A stretch of DNA of 40,447 bases from JBBTSQ01 sp039795895. Its GTDB lineage: Bacteria; Patescibacteriota; Minisyncoccia; Phycocordibacterales; JBAYGS01. This document shows positions 22,981-30,256 of the stretch, in pieces. The position numbers and the translations under genes are program-made. Location: the NCBI GenBank assembly GCA_039795895.1, contig JBDKKW010000005.1, positions 1 through 40,447 on the forward strand. Direction: 5' to 3'. Each line of letters begins with the position of its first letter. Position 1 is the first letter of the stretch. The notes under the pieces are model-generated. The model was not told where the DNA came from, did no database searches, and was given only the letters and a program-made list of their open reading frames with translations.

Positions 22981-23071
22981 AGTTGATAGTCATTAGTTGA
23001 TAGTTTTTAGAAAAAAACGGCACTCGCCGTTTTTTTCTTGTCTTCTGACTATAAACTAATGACTATCAACT
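22981..23071. repeat. terminator flanked by a perfect 18-bp inverted repeat
   Basis: Arms 22981-22998 (AGTTGATAGTCATTAGTT) and 23054-23071 are perfectly complementary. In the middle ACGGC/GCCGT with T-runs forms the rpsF terminator. The words (TTGATAGT, ACTATCAACT) also appear inside ileS near 10440. Confidence 0.75.
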
Positions 23072-23098
23072 ATAAACTGTCTTTCGTTTTCATCAAGG

Positions 23099-23126
23099 TT
23101 GCAAGCGTTTTTAGAGCCGGTATACT
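23099..23126 (+). promoter_or_regulatory. ssb promoter
   Basis: TTGCAA (23099-23104), 16 bases, TATACT (23121-23126); predicted leader of about 20 bases before ATG 23153. Confidence 0.65.
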
Positions 23127-23152
23127 GTACGCATATTCGCTAAGTATCAACC

Positions 23153-23632
23153 ATGTATCTCAACAAAGTAATGCTGATCGGCAACCTCACTCGCGACCCA
23201 GAGCTCAAATCACTCCCATCTGGGATCAATGTGTGTTCGTTTAGTCTTGCTACCAATCGTGTGTACAAAGACAAGGATGGCAACAAAAAAGAACAGGTGG
23301 AATTTCATAATGTAGTGGTATTTGGACGCCAAGCAGAGACCTCAGGTCAGTATTTGAAGAAAGGACAAAATGTGATGGTGGAGGGGAGACTACAGACTCG
23401 AAGTTGGGATGACAAGGCGACTGGTGAGAAAAAGTATCGCACTGAGATTGTGGCTGATGCGGTGCAGTTTGGTCCAAAGGCTAGTGGGGCAGGCGGTGCG
23501 ACTGGTGGTGGATATTCTGCTGGTGCATCTGCATCAGCGGGAGCGTCAAAAGCTGAAGCTCCAAAGGCTCCGGCGCTCGATACCATTGAGTATCCAGCCG
23601 AGGAGATTAATCCTGAAGATATTCCGTTTTAG
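23153..23632 (+). CDS. ssb: single-stranded DNA-binding protein
   Basis: 159 residues, usual length. Binds single-stranded DNA as a tetramer in replication, recombination and repair. Seen: N-terminal OB fold MYLNKVMLIGNLTRDPELK, FSLATNRVYKDKDGNKKEQVEFHNVV, KGQNVMVEGRLQTRSWDD, a Gly/Ala/Ser-rich linker (about 112-140), and an acidic tip EEINPEDIPF that fits the canonical C-terminal partner-binding peptide. It has its own promoter. The first arm of a two-hairpin repeat overlaps its stop codon. Confidence 0.97.
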   Translation: MYLNKVMLIGNLTRDPELKSLPSGINVCSFSLATNRVYKDKDGNKKEQVEFHNVVVFGRQAETSGQYLKKGQNVMVEGRLQTRSWDDKATGEKKYRTEIVADAVQFGPKASGAGGATGGGYSAGASASAGASKAEAPKAPALDTIEYPAEEINPEDIPF

Positions 23633-23695
23633 GAAATTAAGGAGCGAAGCGACTATAATTTCCTAAACCCAGCACCTTTCGCGAAAGGTGCTGGG
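23629..23695. repeat. two-hairpin element, copy 2 (CCCAGCACC family)
   Basis: TTAGGAAATTA (23629-23639) pairs with TAATTTCCTAA (23656-23666), followed at once by the perfect palindrome CCCAGCACCTTTCG/CGAAAGGTGCTGGG (23668-23695). The arrangement matches the element at 2150-2230. The first arm includes the ssb stop codon. Confidence 0.65.
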
Positions 23696-23719
23696 TAGGA
23701 CCAAAAGACTTTAGAGTAA

Positions 23720-23755
23720 GTAAAACCCCGCGCTCAAGCGCGGGGTTTTACTTAA
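23720..23755. terminator. bidirectional terminator after ssb
   Basis: AAGTAAAACCCCGCGCT and AGCGCGGGGTTTTACTT pair around CA, with an A-run and T-run on either side. Confidence 0.8.
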
Positions 23756-23798
23756 ATCAGGTCTTCTTGCTTGCTCGTATTAGCTTGGGCGCAACTTC

Positions 23799-23827
23799 TT
23801 GCATTATTGGCTTAAGTGCGCTATAGT
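23799..23827 (+). promoter_or_regulatory. rpsR promoter
   Basis: TTGCAT (23799-23804), 17 bases, TATAGT (23822-23827). The -10 ends 11 bases before ATG 23839. Confidence 0.7.
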
Positions 23828-23838
23828 GCTCTCTACCT

Positions 23839-24042
23839 ATGACAAAACAGTGTTACTTTTCCCAGAATAATATCAAGCATATCGACTACAAGGATGTAGA
23901 GCTTTTGAAGAAGTTCTTGAATCCCCACGCTCGTATTTTGACCAAAAAGCGTACCGATGTCTCTGCAAAGAGTCAGCGTGGCCTCGCCAATGCCGTCAAA
24001 CGCGCTCGATTTATGGGTCTCCTCCCGTTTGTCGCTCGTTAG
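23839..24042 (+). CDS. rpsR: small ribosomal subunit protein bS18
   Basis: 67 residues, near the usual 70-80. Partner of bS6 on the 30S platform. Seen: the core IDYKDVELLKKFLNPHARIL and the basic helix RTDVSAKSQRGLANAVKRARFMGLLPFV, both diagnostic. Own promoter; no Shine-Dalgarno in the very short leader. Followed by a terminator. Confidence 0.95.
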   Translation: MTKQCYFSQNNIKHIDYKDVELLKKFLNPHARILTKKRTDVSAKSQRGLANAVKRARFMGLLPFVAR

Positions 24043-24057
24043 TCTACAAGCAACAAA

Positions 24058-24082
24058 AAACCGCCGAAAGGCGGTTTTTTTG
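24058..24082. terminator. terminator after rpsR
   Basis: ACCGCC-GAAA-GGCGGT, followed by a long T-run on the plus strand and preceded by an A-run. Confidence 0.85.
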
Positions 24083-24084
24083 AT

Positions 24085-24118
24085 GCAAAAGAAAACTTCC
24101 ACTCGAGGGAGTGGAAGT
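24085..24118 (-). terminator. terminator of the 24.1-kb minus-strand orphan gene
   Basis: Read on the minus strand, CTTCCACT pairs with AGTGGAAG, then TTTTCTTTTGCAT, the same tail as at 7346. Confidence 0.7.
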
Positions 24119-24133
24119 GGGATTGTGCTGGGG

Positions 24134-24547
24134 CTAGTTGCCCATACAACATTCGAGGAAGTAGCGGGTGACTGCGAAACGGCCGTTGGGGCAAGATACC
24201 AGTAACGAATGCTTAAATTCGTGTACCTGGGAATGGCCATCAGTATCGAGCCATGCACCACCAAACAAGCCATACAAGAGTGTGTCCGGGTCGTCTCCGC
24301 CTTGCTGACGTTCACTGATTAAATAGAAGATGTATCCGGAAAGCGAAAAGGTGTACCATCCACCAGTTGCATTATTCGCACGTGCCATGAAATCTACTAG
24401 TGAGTAAGCAGACCTTTCGATTTCTCTTTTTCCAAAATTTCCGAGTGCGTCTGTGGGGCTGTGGGTCACCAGATGCATTGGGGTGGGAAAGTGTGCGACA
24501 TCAGCTATCGAAGTAAGGTCTGCTGCAATAGGGTCAAGAGGATTCAT
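24134..24547 (-). CDS. orphan protein, unknown function
   Basis: 137 residues on the minus strand; no recognised family. Seen: a hydrophilic N-terminus with a His (MHLVTHSPTDALGNFG), a helical middle (EIERSAYSLVDFMARANN), an aromatic segment GGWYTFSLSGYIFYLIS that is too short and polar for a sure membrane span, and a Cys-containing C-terminus (YFLECCMGN). GGAGG occurs upstream but 22 bases from the ATG, too far for normal use, and no in-frame start codon lies between; the real start may be non-standard or the leader may fold. It has its own terminator. Codon use is mixed, not clearly foreign. Confidence 0.6.
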   Translation of the reverse strand: MNPLDPIAADLTSIADVAHFPTPMHLVTHSPTDALGNFGKREIERSAYSLVDFMARANNATGGWYTFSLSGYIFYLISERQQGGDDPDTLLYGLFGGAWLDTDGHSQVHEFKHSLLVSCPNGRFAVTRYFLECCMGN

Positions 24548-24612
24548 ATGAAGAACTTTCGTTTGATTTCCTCCGTGAACATATCATGGGGCTATATTTT
24601 TGTCTACAAAAG

Positions 24613-24649
24613 ATTCAGCCGGCGCGACCAGAGTCGCGCCGGCTGAATT
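24613..24649. terminator. strong terminator between efp and the 24.1-kb orphan gene
   Basis: GATTCAGCCGGCGCGAC pairs with GTCGCGCCGGCTGAATT around CAGA. On the minus strand a T-rich run follows, so it ends efp transcription. Confidence 0.8.
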
Positions 24650-24674
24650 TTTCTTGTGTAGCGGTGGTTCTGTA

Positions 24675-25253
24675 TTAAAAACCTCCTCCCGCACGTTCCA
24701 CGTAGTCGCCGGTCTCGGTATTGATGCGAATAATCTCTCCTTCCTGAATAAACAGGGGAGCATTGATCACTGCACCAGTTTCGAGGGTGATTTGCTTGCT
24801 TCCGCCCTTGGCAGTGTCGCCTTTGACTGCTGGTGGCGCTTCGGTCACTTTCAAATCGACTTTGATAGGGAGCTTGAGGCCGATAGTCTTCTCGCCCCAG
24901 GTGAGGATGCTGACAAGAGTATTACCCTTGAGGAATTTGGCGCCATTACCCATGATTTCAGCTGAGAGCTTGAATCGTTTTGACGGATCGGCGACTTCAC
25001 AGAACCATGACTCTTCACGGCTAGTGTAAAGGTATTTGATTTCTCGACTGTCGATTTCGGCTTCGTGCACCTTTTCGCTCTGGTGGAAAGAATACTCTTT
25101 GACCTTGCCAGTGATGAGGTTTTTGAGCTTGGTAGCGTTGACGGGCTTGCGCTGTTGCATACGGAAGACGTGTGATGAGATCACTTCGTACGGCTCGCCT
25201 TCAAGCACAATATATTTTCGCTCGACGATTTCACTGTATTCAAGAATAGACAT
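24675..25253 (-). CDS. efp: elongation factor P with non-lysine tip loop
   Basis: 192 residues from the ATG at 25253, which gives the normal N-terminus MSILEYSEIVERKYIVLEGEPY; a longer frame upstream to 25319 is not supported. EF-P binds between P and E sites and rescues ribosomes stalled at polyproline. Seen: the KOW-like domain, NATKLKNLITGKV, and OB domains ending TGDYVERAGG. Unusual: the tip loop reads RMQQRKP where E. coli has KPGKGQA, so Gln34 replaces the beta-lysylated Lys34 and Arg35 follows. I recall similar QQRKP loops in other Parcubacteria. No epmA/epmB-like or earP-like gene is in the window. On the minus strand a TTATAC box sits just before the ATG. Confidence 0.95.
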   Translation of the reverse strand: MSILEYSEIVERKYIVLEGEPYEVISSHVFRMQQRKPVNATKLKNLITGKVKEYSFHQSEKVHEAEIDSREIKYLYTSREESWFCEVADPSKRFKLSAEIMGNGAKFLKGNTLVSILTWGEKTIGLKLPIKVDLKVTEAPPAVKGDTAKGGSKQITLETGAVINAPLFIQEGEIIRINTETGDYVERAGGGF

Positions 25254-25318
25254 GGTCTTTGTATAATTAGGTTGTGGAGATATCCTACGCGGAAAAGGGG
25301 AGAGTTGCAAGTCGCTCA

Positions 25319-25412
25319 ATTTCTAAGTTCTAATTCCTAATTTCTAAAAAATACCAATACAAAAGAGACTTCTTTTTATTTAGAAATTATAATTTAGGAA
25401 TTAGAAATTTCT
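25319..25412. repeat. AT-rich TTTAGAAATT inverted repeat, copy 2
   Basis: Left arm (25319-25347) and right arm (25379-25410) consist of TTTCTAA/TTCCTAATTT words and their complements, forming an imperfect 30-bp inverted repeat. Same word family as at 4341-4373. It lies between recA and efp. Confidence 0.6.
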
Positions 25413-25416
25413 GTAA

Positions 25417-26466
25417 TTAATCCTCCGACGCCGAGCCCGTAAACCCTCCATTTTTCAAATGTTCAACAATCTTCTCCAAAATTTCTTCCGCAATCTTTGC
25501 GTTTGCCTTGTCTTTCAAGAATTGGCGAGTTGAATCATAGCCTCGGCCGATAGTCTCGTCTCCGTATTTGTATGAATTACCAGATTTCTTGATGATACCC
25601 ATCTTTTCGCCGAGCGCAATCATCTCACCTTCTTTTGAAATACCTTCGTTGTAGATGAGATCAAATTCAGTTTGCTTGAATGGTGCTGCAACCTTATTCT
25701 TTACTACCTTTACTCGTGCGCGACCGCCCACGACCTCTTCGCCCTTTTTGATCTGGGCGATACGACGAATATCGATACGGACCGAAGTGTAGAATTTGAG
25801 TGCCTTGCCTCCTGGGGTAGTCTCGGGGTTACCAAACATCACACCGATCTGCATGCGGATCTGGTTGATGAAGATGACGATGGTCTTGCTCTTGGCAACG
25901 ATAGCGGTGAGCTTGCGGAGGGCTTGAGACATCAGTCGTGCCTGCTTACCTACATGGCTTTGACCCATATCACCCTCGATTTCATCCTTTGGGGTGAGGG
26001 CAGCCACTGAGTCGATGACGACGACATCGAGCTTGCCTGAGCGGACAAGGCTCTCAACGATTTCGAGGGCTTGTTCACCGTTGTCTGGCTGAGAGATCAA
26101 GAGTTCGTCGAGCTTCACACCGAGCTTTTGGGCGTATTCAGGGTCCATCGCGTGTTCAGCGTCGATAAAAGCACAGACACCACCTTTCTTTTGTGCTTCC
26201 GCGACTACGTGAAGTGAGAGAGTTGTCTTGCCAGAGCTTTCTGGTCCAAAGATTTCGATGATGCGTCCGCGAGGGAGACCTCCGACACCCAGGGCTGCAT
26301 CGAGACCGATAGAGCCGGTTGAGATGGCATTCACATCGACACGAGGCTTTTCACCAAGCATCATGATCGAATCGTCGCCAAACTTATCCTTGATTGCCGA
26401 AAGGGTATCTTCGATACCGACCGAGATCGTCTTCTTTTCTTTTTCTTCTTTTTTCTTGAATGCCAT
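25417..26466 (-). CDS. recA: recombinase RecA
   Basis: 349 residues, full length. Forms filaments on single-stranded DNA for strand exchange. Seen: Walker A GPESSGKT (74-81), ALGVGGLPRGRIIEIF before it, DVVVIDSVAAL as Walker B, the L1/L2 region with MSQALRKLTAIVAKSKTIVIFINQIRMQIGVMFGNPETTPGG, and the C-terminal domain with an acidic end (SASED). Third gene of the ftsK cluster; it starts 27 bases after the stop of the small Ig-like gene. No intein. No Shine-Dalgarno is obvious. Confidence 0.98.
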   Translation of the reverse strand: MAFKKKEEKEKKTISVGIEDTLSAIKDKFGDDSIMMLGEKPRVDVNAISTGSIGLDAALGVGGLPRGRIIEIFGPESSGKTTLSLHVVAEAQKKGGVCAFIDAEHAMDPEYAQKLGVKLDELLISQPDNGEQALEIVESLVRSGKLDVVVIDSVAALTPKDEIEGDMGQSHVGKQARLMSQALRKLTAIVAKSKTIVIFINQIRMQIGVMFGNPETTPGGKALKFYTSVRIDIRRIAQIKKGEEVVGGRARVKVVKNKVAAPFKQTEFDLIYNEGISKEGEMIALGEKMGIIKKSGNSYKYGDETIGRGYDSTRQFLKDKANAKIAEEILEKIVEHLKNGGFTGSASED

Positions 26467-26493
26467 ATAGGTTATTTTATTTTTTGCTGTTAG

Positions 26494-26847
26494 TTACTTA
26501 TACACCACTTCGACTTTTTTTACGACCGTCTTGCCAAACTTATCCTTGGCTTCTACCTTTAGTATAGTATAGCCGTAGGGGAGGAGCAATTTTTCAGAGA
26601 AGTGGCCTGTTTCGTCGGTAAAAATCTGTCGGTCATTGAGGGAGATAAAGGCGATGTTCTTTGCGGTACCAGAGATTTCAACATCCGACGTGCTAAAGAG
26701 TTGCCCGTCCTTTGGACTATCGAGGGTGAGCTCGGGTCCTTGCCGGAGTGCTTGAGAGCGGTAGAGGGCGTAGCCACTAATGACCACAACAAAGAGGAGG
26801 ATAATCAGGGATTTCAGATAGAATGCGGCGGTTTTTCGGGAGGACAT
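26494..26847 (-). CDS. small membrane-anchored Ig-like (Glucodextran_B-type) protein
   Basis: 117 residues. Seen: a short basic N-terminus, one membrane span (about 12-29, LKSLIILLFVVVISGYALY), and an extracellular beta-sandwich module: LTLDSPKDGQLFSTSDVEISGTAKN, ISLNDRQIFTDETGHFSEKLLLPYG, YTILKVEAKDKFGKTVVKKVEVVY. The pattern matches Glucodextranase-B/PEGA-like Ig folds common in surface proteins. No enzymatic site. It sits between ftsK (16-base gap) and recA, so it is expressed with DNA-processing genes; whether it has a link to division or DNA translocation at the membrane is unknown. Confidence 0.8.
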   Translation of the reverse strand: MSSRKTAAFYLKSLIILLFVVVISGYALYRSQALRQGPELTLDSPKDGQLFSTSDVEISGTAKNIAFISLNDRQIFTDETGHFSEKLLLPYGYTILKVEAKDKFGKTVVKKVEVVYK

Positions 26848-26863
26848 GGGTTGTGTAATTTAG

Positions 26864-29185
26864 CTATACCTCTGCGTCTTGCTCACCAAAGCCCTCCGGT
26901 GCACCCCCAGCTGTCGCCCCACCAATTACTTCTCGGGGTTTCGCACCATCTCCAGGACCAATCACGCCTCGCTCCTCTAGAAGGTCGACAAGTCGTGCAG
27001 CACGAGCGTAGCCGACGCGAAGCTTGCGTTGGATATATGAAGTCGATGCTTTGCCTGCTTTGAGTACTTCTGCTTTGGCTTCTTCATAGAGGTCGTCATC
27101 GTCGCCAAGTTCAGCATCGTCGCTAATACTACCGTCAAAGATAGGGTCTTTTTCTGCAATATGGTTTGCGTCTGTCATGGTAATGTCACTCGGGGTCGAG
27201 TCTCCATAGGCATCAACCAAGAATTTCACCACCTTCTTGAGTTCGTTTTCGGTGATATAGGCAGACTGAATACGACTTGGTTTTGACATTTCACCTGAGA
27301 GATAGAGCATATCTCCGGCACCAAGGAGTTTTTCAGCTCCTGGACAGTCGAGAATGGTGCGTGAGTCGATTTGTGAGGCTACTTGGAGAGCGATACGGGC
27401 AGGGACGTTGGCTTTGATGAGGCCGGTAATGACATTTACCGACGGTCGCTGGGTCGAAAGGATGAGGTGGATACCGACCGCTCGAGACATTTGGGCGAGT
27501 CGGACAATGGCCGCTTCAAGCTCGCGAGGGTAGCTCTGCATGATATCGGCGAGCTCGTCGATCACAATCACAATATACGGCATCAGCTCTGGTACTGGAT
27601 TTTCCTCAGCAGGCACGCCTTCTTTGACCCGCTCTTCATAGCGTTTGAGCGCGGGGGCGAGAATATTTTTGTGATATGAGTCGATGTCGCGCACCGATGC
27701 CTTTTCAAGGATGTCATAGCGACGATCCATTTCTTTTGCTGCCCACTTGAGGGACAGGATAGCCTTTTTGGCTTCGGTGATTACGGGAGTGAGGAGGTGG
27801 GGGATCTTGTTGTAGAGAGTGAGTTCGACACGCTTTGGATCGATCATAATGAAGCGGAGATTTTCAGGAGAGCTTCTAAAGAGGAGTGAAGTGATAACGG
27901 CGTGAATGGTGACCGATTTTCCAGAGCCCGTTGCCCCAGCGATTAGGAGGTGAGGCATTTTTGCCAAGTTTGCAAAATGAGACTTGCCAGAGATACCTTT
28001 ACCCAAGCCCACCAAGAGTGGTTTCTCAGAGTTTTGATACTCGTCATTTGAAAGGAGAGTGGCGAGGCCAACGGTGGTCTTGGTACTGTTTGGAATTTCG
28101 ATACCGACGAGGGACTTGCCCGGAATCGGTGCTTCGATACGGATCGGGTGGGCGGCCAAGGCGAGCGCGAGGTCGTTGTTGAGGGCGATGATACGTGAAA
28201 GCTTCATGCCTTCAGCAGGTTTGAGTGCATAGCGAGTGACCGATGGTCCAATAGAGATTTCGTCCATCTCCACTTCGATGCCAAAGTTCTGCAAGGTGCG
28301 CTTAATGATGTTGGCATTTGCTTTAATGTCTCCAACCCCTGGCTTACCTTTGTCTCGTTCAAGGAGTGAGAGGGGAACAGGGACAAATGGGCGTAAGGCC
28401 AATGCTCGGTTGTTCTCAGATGTCATACCAAAGTCTGCGGTCGAAACCTGTTCATCACCAGTACTTACCTTTGGTTGTTTTTGAGGGGCTTCTTTTGCGA
28501 CTGGCTTTTCTTCAGGGGTCTCTTTTGATGAAGCTTTGAGTGGGATTGGGGTGGTTGCATTGTCTTCCTCTTCATCCTCGTCGATTTCCATTTTCTGAAC
28601 ACTGTCTCCAGTAAAGACTTTTACTTCACGTTTTTTATCTTTTTTGTTTTGAGTAAAGAGCTTGTTCCAGAACGAAAGCCATTCGAGTTTGAGTTCGGTA
28701 TCAAAGATAATGATAAGGGAGATAACAAAGAGTGCGGTCAGGAAGATGAGGCTTGCATAGAGATCGAAAAGCTTGAGGAGGGGAATAGAGATAATCGCGC
28801 CGACCACACCACCACGCAGTGGTAGGAGGAGTTCGATGATGCCGAGTCCTGAAATAAAGAAGAGGAACCCTCCGATGTATTTAAGTACATTAAAATTACG
28901 TTCGAGTGTTTTGAGAAAAGAAATACCGAGCATGATCAAAAGAATCGGGAGGAGGTGATAGCCGATACCAAGTAAGGTGTGGAGCCAGCCGTAAACTTTT
29001 TCACCCACTAATCCCGCTTTAGCAAAAGAGGCGAGTATAAAAAACAGCGCACAGGCAAAAAAGATAATAGCGTAGATACCTTGGAGTACTTCTTCACGCA
29101 CTAAAGAGAGTGGGTTCCATGATGATGGGGTGTCTTTCTTGCTACTTTTTTCTACCGGTTTTTCTCGCTCATTTTTTTTAGCCAT
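26864..29185 (-). CDS. ftsK: DNA translocase FtsK/SpoIIIE
   Basis: 773 residues, normal for the short form. Hexameric ATPase moving chromosomal DNA through the closing septum. Seen: four or five membrane spans in residues about 30-165, a charged linker (170-270), an alpha domain, Walker A GATGSGKS (about 415-423), Walker B VIVIDELADIM (about 540), LSTQRPSVNVITGLIKANVPARI, and a C-terminal winged-helix gamma domain (about 695-755, ASTSYIQRKLRVGYARAARLVDLLE) that reads orienting sequences in known FtsK. On the minus strand TGC-TATAAT (29199-29194 for the hexamer) ends eight bases before the ATG, suggesting a leaderless message. Heads the ftsK - Ig-like - recA cluster. Confidence 0.96.
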   Translation of the reverse strand: MAKKNEREKPVEKSSKKDTPSSWNPLSLVREEVLQGIYAIIFFACALFFILASFAKAGLVGEKVYGWLHTLLGIGYHLLPILLIMLGISFLKTLERNFNVLKYIGGFLFFISGLGIIELLLPLRGGVVGAIISIPLLKLFDLYASLIFLTALFVISLIIIFDTELKLEWLSFWNKLFTQNKKDKKREVKVFTGDSVQKMEIDEDEEEDNATTPIPLKASSKETPEEKPVAKEAPQKQPKVSTGDEQVSTADFGMTSENNRALALRPFVPVPLSLLERDKGKPGVGDIKANANIIKRTLQNFGIEVEMDEISIGPSVTRYALKPAEGMKLSRIIALNNDLALALAAHPIRIEAPIPGKSLVGIEIPNSTKTTVGLATLLSNDEYQNSEKPLLVGLGKGISGKSHFANLAKMPHLLIAGATGSGKSVTIHAVITSLLFRSSPENLRFIMIDPKRVELTLYNKIPHLLTPVITEAKKAILSLKWAAKEMDRRYDILEKASVRDIDSYHKNILAPALKRYEERVKEGVPAEENPVPELMPYIVIVIDELADIMQSYPRELEAAIVRLAQMSRAVGIHLILSTQRPSVNVITGLIKANVPARIALQVASQIDSRTILDCPGAEKLLGAGDMLYLSGEMSKPSRIQSAYITENELKKVVKFLVDAYGDSTPSDITMTDANHIAEKDPIFDGSISDDAELGDDDDLYEEAKAEVLKAGKASTSYIQRKLRVGYARAARLVDLLEERGVIGPGDGAKPREVIGGATAGGAPEGFGEQDAEV

Positions 29186-29193
29186 ATGAGTAA

Positions 29194-29202
29194 ATTATAG
29201 CA
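29194..29202 (-). promoter_or_regulatory. ftsK extended -10 promoter
   Basis: Minus strand TGC-TATAAT; the hexamer occupies 29199-29194, next to ATG 29185. Confidence 0.6.
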
Positions 29203-29310
29203 TAGCTAACCTATAGCTTTTAGCTCCTGCTGTGGTGTGGCGTACTGATATGAGTATTTTTAAATTAACCATTAGATCTGTAAACCACGAGTGAGAAACT
29301 TCTTTAACCC

Positions 29311-29338
29311 TTGCTTTTTTTGTTGTCCTATATATAAT
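29311..29338 (+). promoter_or_regulatory. promoter upstream of the HTH protein gene
   Basis: TTGCTT (29311-29316), 16 bases, TATAAT (29333-29338), giving a leader of about 120 bases to ATG 29465. A second, closer promoter is possible. Confidence 0.5.
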
Positions 29339-29464
29339 GGACATAAGTTCTTTCGCTCTGCGTCTCTTATAAGACATAAAAGGACAATATACGGCCTAGA
29401 ATAGTCCCTTATCACAGAGACAGCTATTAAAAGACATTACCGCGTTTAAGACTTATTTTTATAT

Positions 29465-30256
29465 ATGGATGATAAAAAGGACACAATTAAATACGACGCA
29501 TCTGGTTTAAACACAAAGCACCAAATAGAGCTTATTTCAAAAGATAATCAGGTGGTTTTTGCATACAAAAAGACCGAGCGATTTTCGACAGCGATATATC
29601 TCGTATCAAACTTAATGTCCGATAATGAACCGCTCAAGTGGCAACTTCGATCACAGGCAATGTCTCTGATGCCGATTGCGGGTTCTTTGGTAGTGAGTAC
29701 AGTTTCGGATAAAATTTCAGCGGTAAAAAAACTCACACTTTCGATGATTGAGATTCTGTCTCTGTTTGAGGTGGCGTATAAAAGTCAGTTAATGTCTGAG
29801 ATGAATTTTAAGTTACTCAGAAAAGAATTGGTATTCTTTATTTCGGAGATGAGTAAACCTTCAATGGGGATTTCTACAAGCGGAGTTGCCTTTGATGCCG
29901 ACTTCTTTACTGTACCTGTGGCGACTACTTTTGAGAGTGATACGGTGAAGCATGTTCAAAACGAAAAGGCACCGGTATCTTTTCGTCAGAATATTATAAA
30001 GGACACTCAGGGGCTAAAAAATAGTGCCACGAGTGTAGTGGGTGCTGGACCTGTCGTTGAGATCAAGAATTACCGAAAAGAAGCAATCGTAAAGATTCTT
30101 AAAGAAAAGAATAGTCCTTTAATGATCAAGGATTTTTCATACGTTATCAAGGACTGCAGTGAAAAAACCATCCAGCGAGAGCTCGCGGATCTGATTGATT
30201 CAGGTGTCCTTAAGAAAGAAGGAGAGCGTCGTTGGAGTCGATATTCTCTCGTTTAG
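29465..30256 (+). CDS. putative DNA-binding protein with C-terminal winged helix
   Basis: 263 residues. Seen: an N-terminal helical domain (about 20-135, AYKKTERFSTAIYLVSNLMSD, EPLKWQLRSQAMSLM, ILSLFEVAYKSQLMSEMNF) that looks like a four-helix bundle, a flexible middle, and a C-terminal winged helix-turn-helix (about 205-263, RKEAIVKILKEKNSPLMIKD, CSEKTIQRELADLIDSGVLKKEG). The HTH resembles DeoR/Fic-type modules. A transcription regulator or nucleoid protein is inferred. From memory such helical-bundle plus wHTH proteins are common in Parcubacteria. No Shine-Dalgarno is seen. It faces the 0.77-kb non-coding region before the S-layer-like gene, so it could regulate that gene; there is no direct evidence. 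Confidence 0.75.
   Translation: MDDKKDTIKYDASGLNTKHQIELISKDNQVVFAYKKTERFSTAIYLVSNLMSDNEPLKWQLRSQAMSLMPIAGSLVVSTVSDKISAVKKLTLSMIEILSLFEVAYKSQLMSEMNFKLLRKELVFFISEMSKPSMGISTSGVAFDADFFTVPVATTFESDTVKHVQNEKAPVSFRQNIIKDTQGLKNSATSVVGAGPVVEIKNYRKEAIVKILKEKNSPLMIKDFSYVIKDCSEKTIQRELADLIDSGVLKKEGERRWSRYSLV

Noticed and set aside
24134..24547. Reading the 24.1-kb orphan protein as a membrane protein
   Set aside because: The only hydrophobic stretch (YTFSLSGYIFYLIS) is short and holds polar residues, so a membrane span is not supported.
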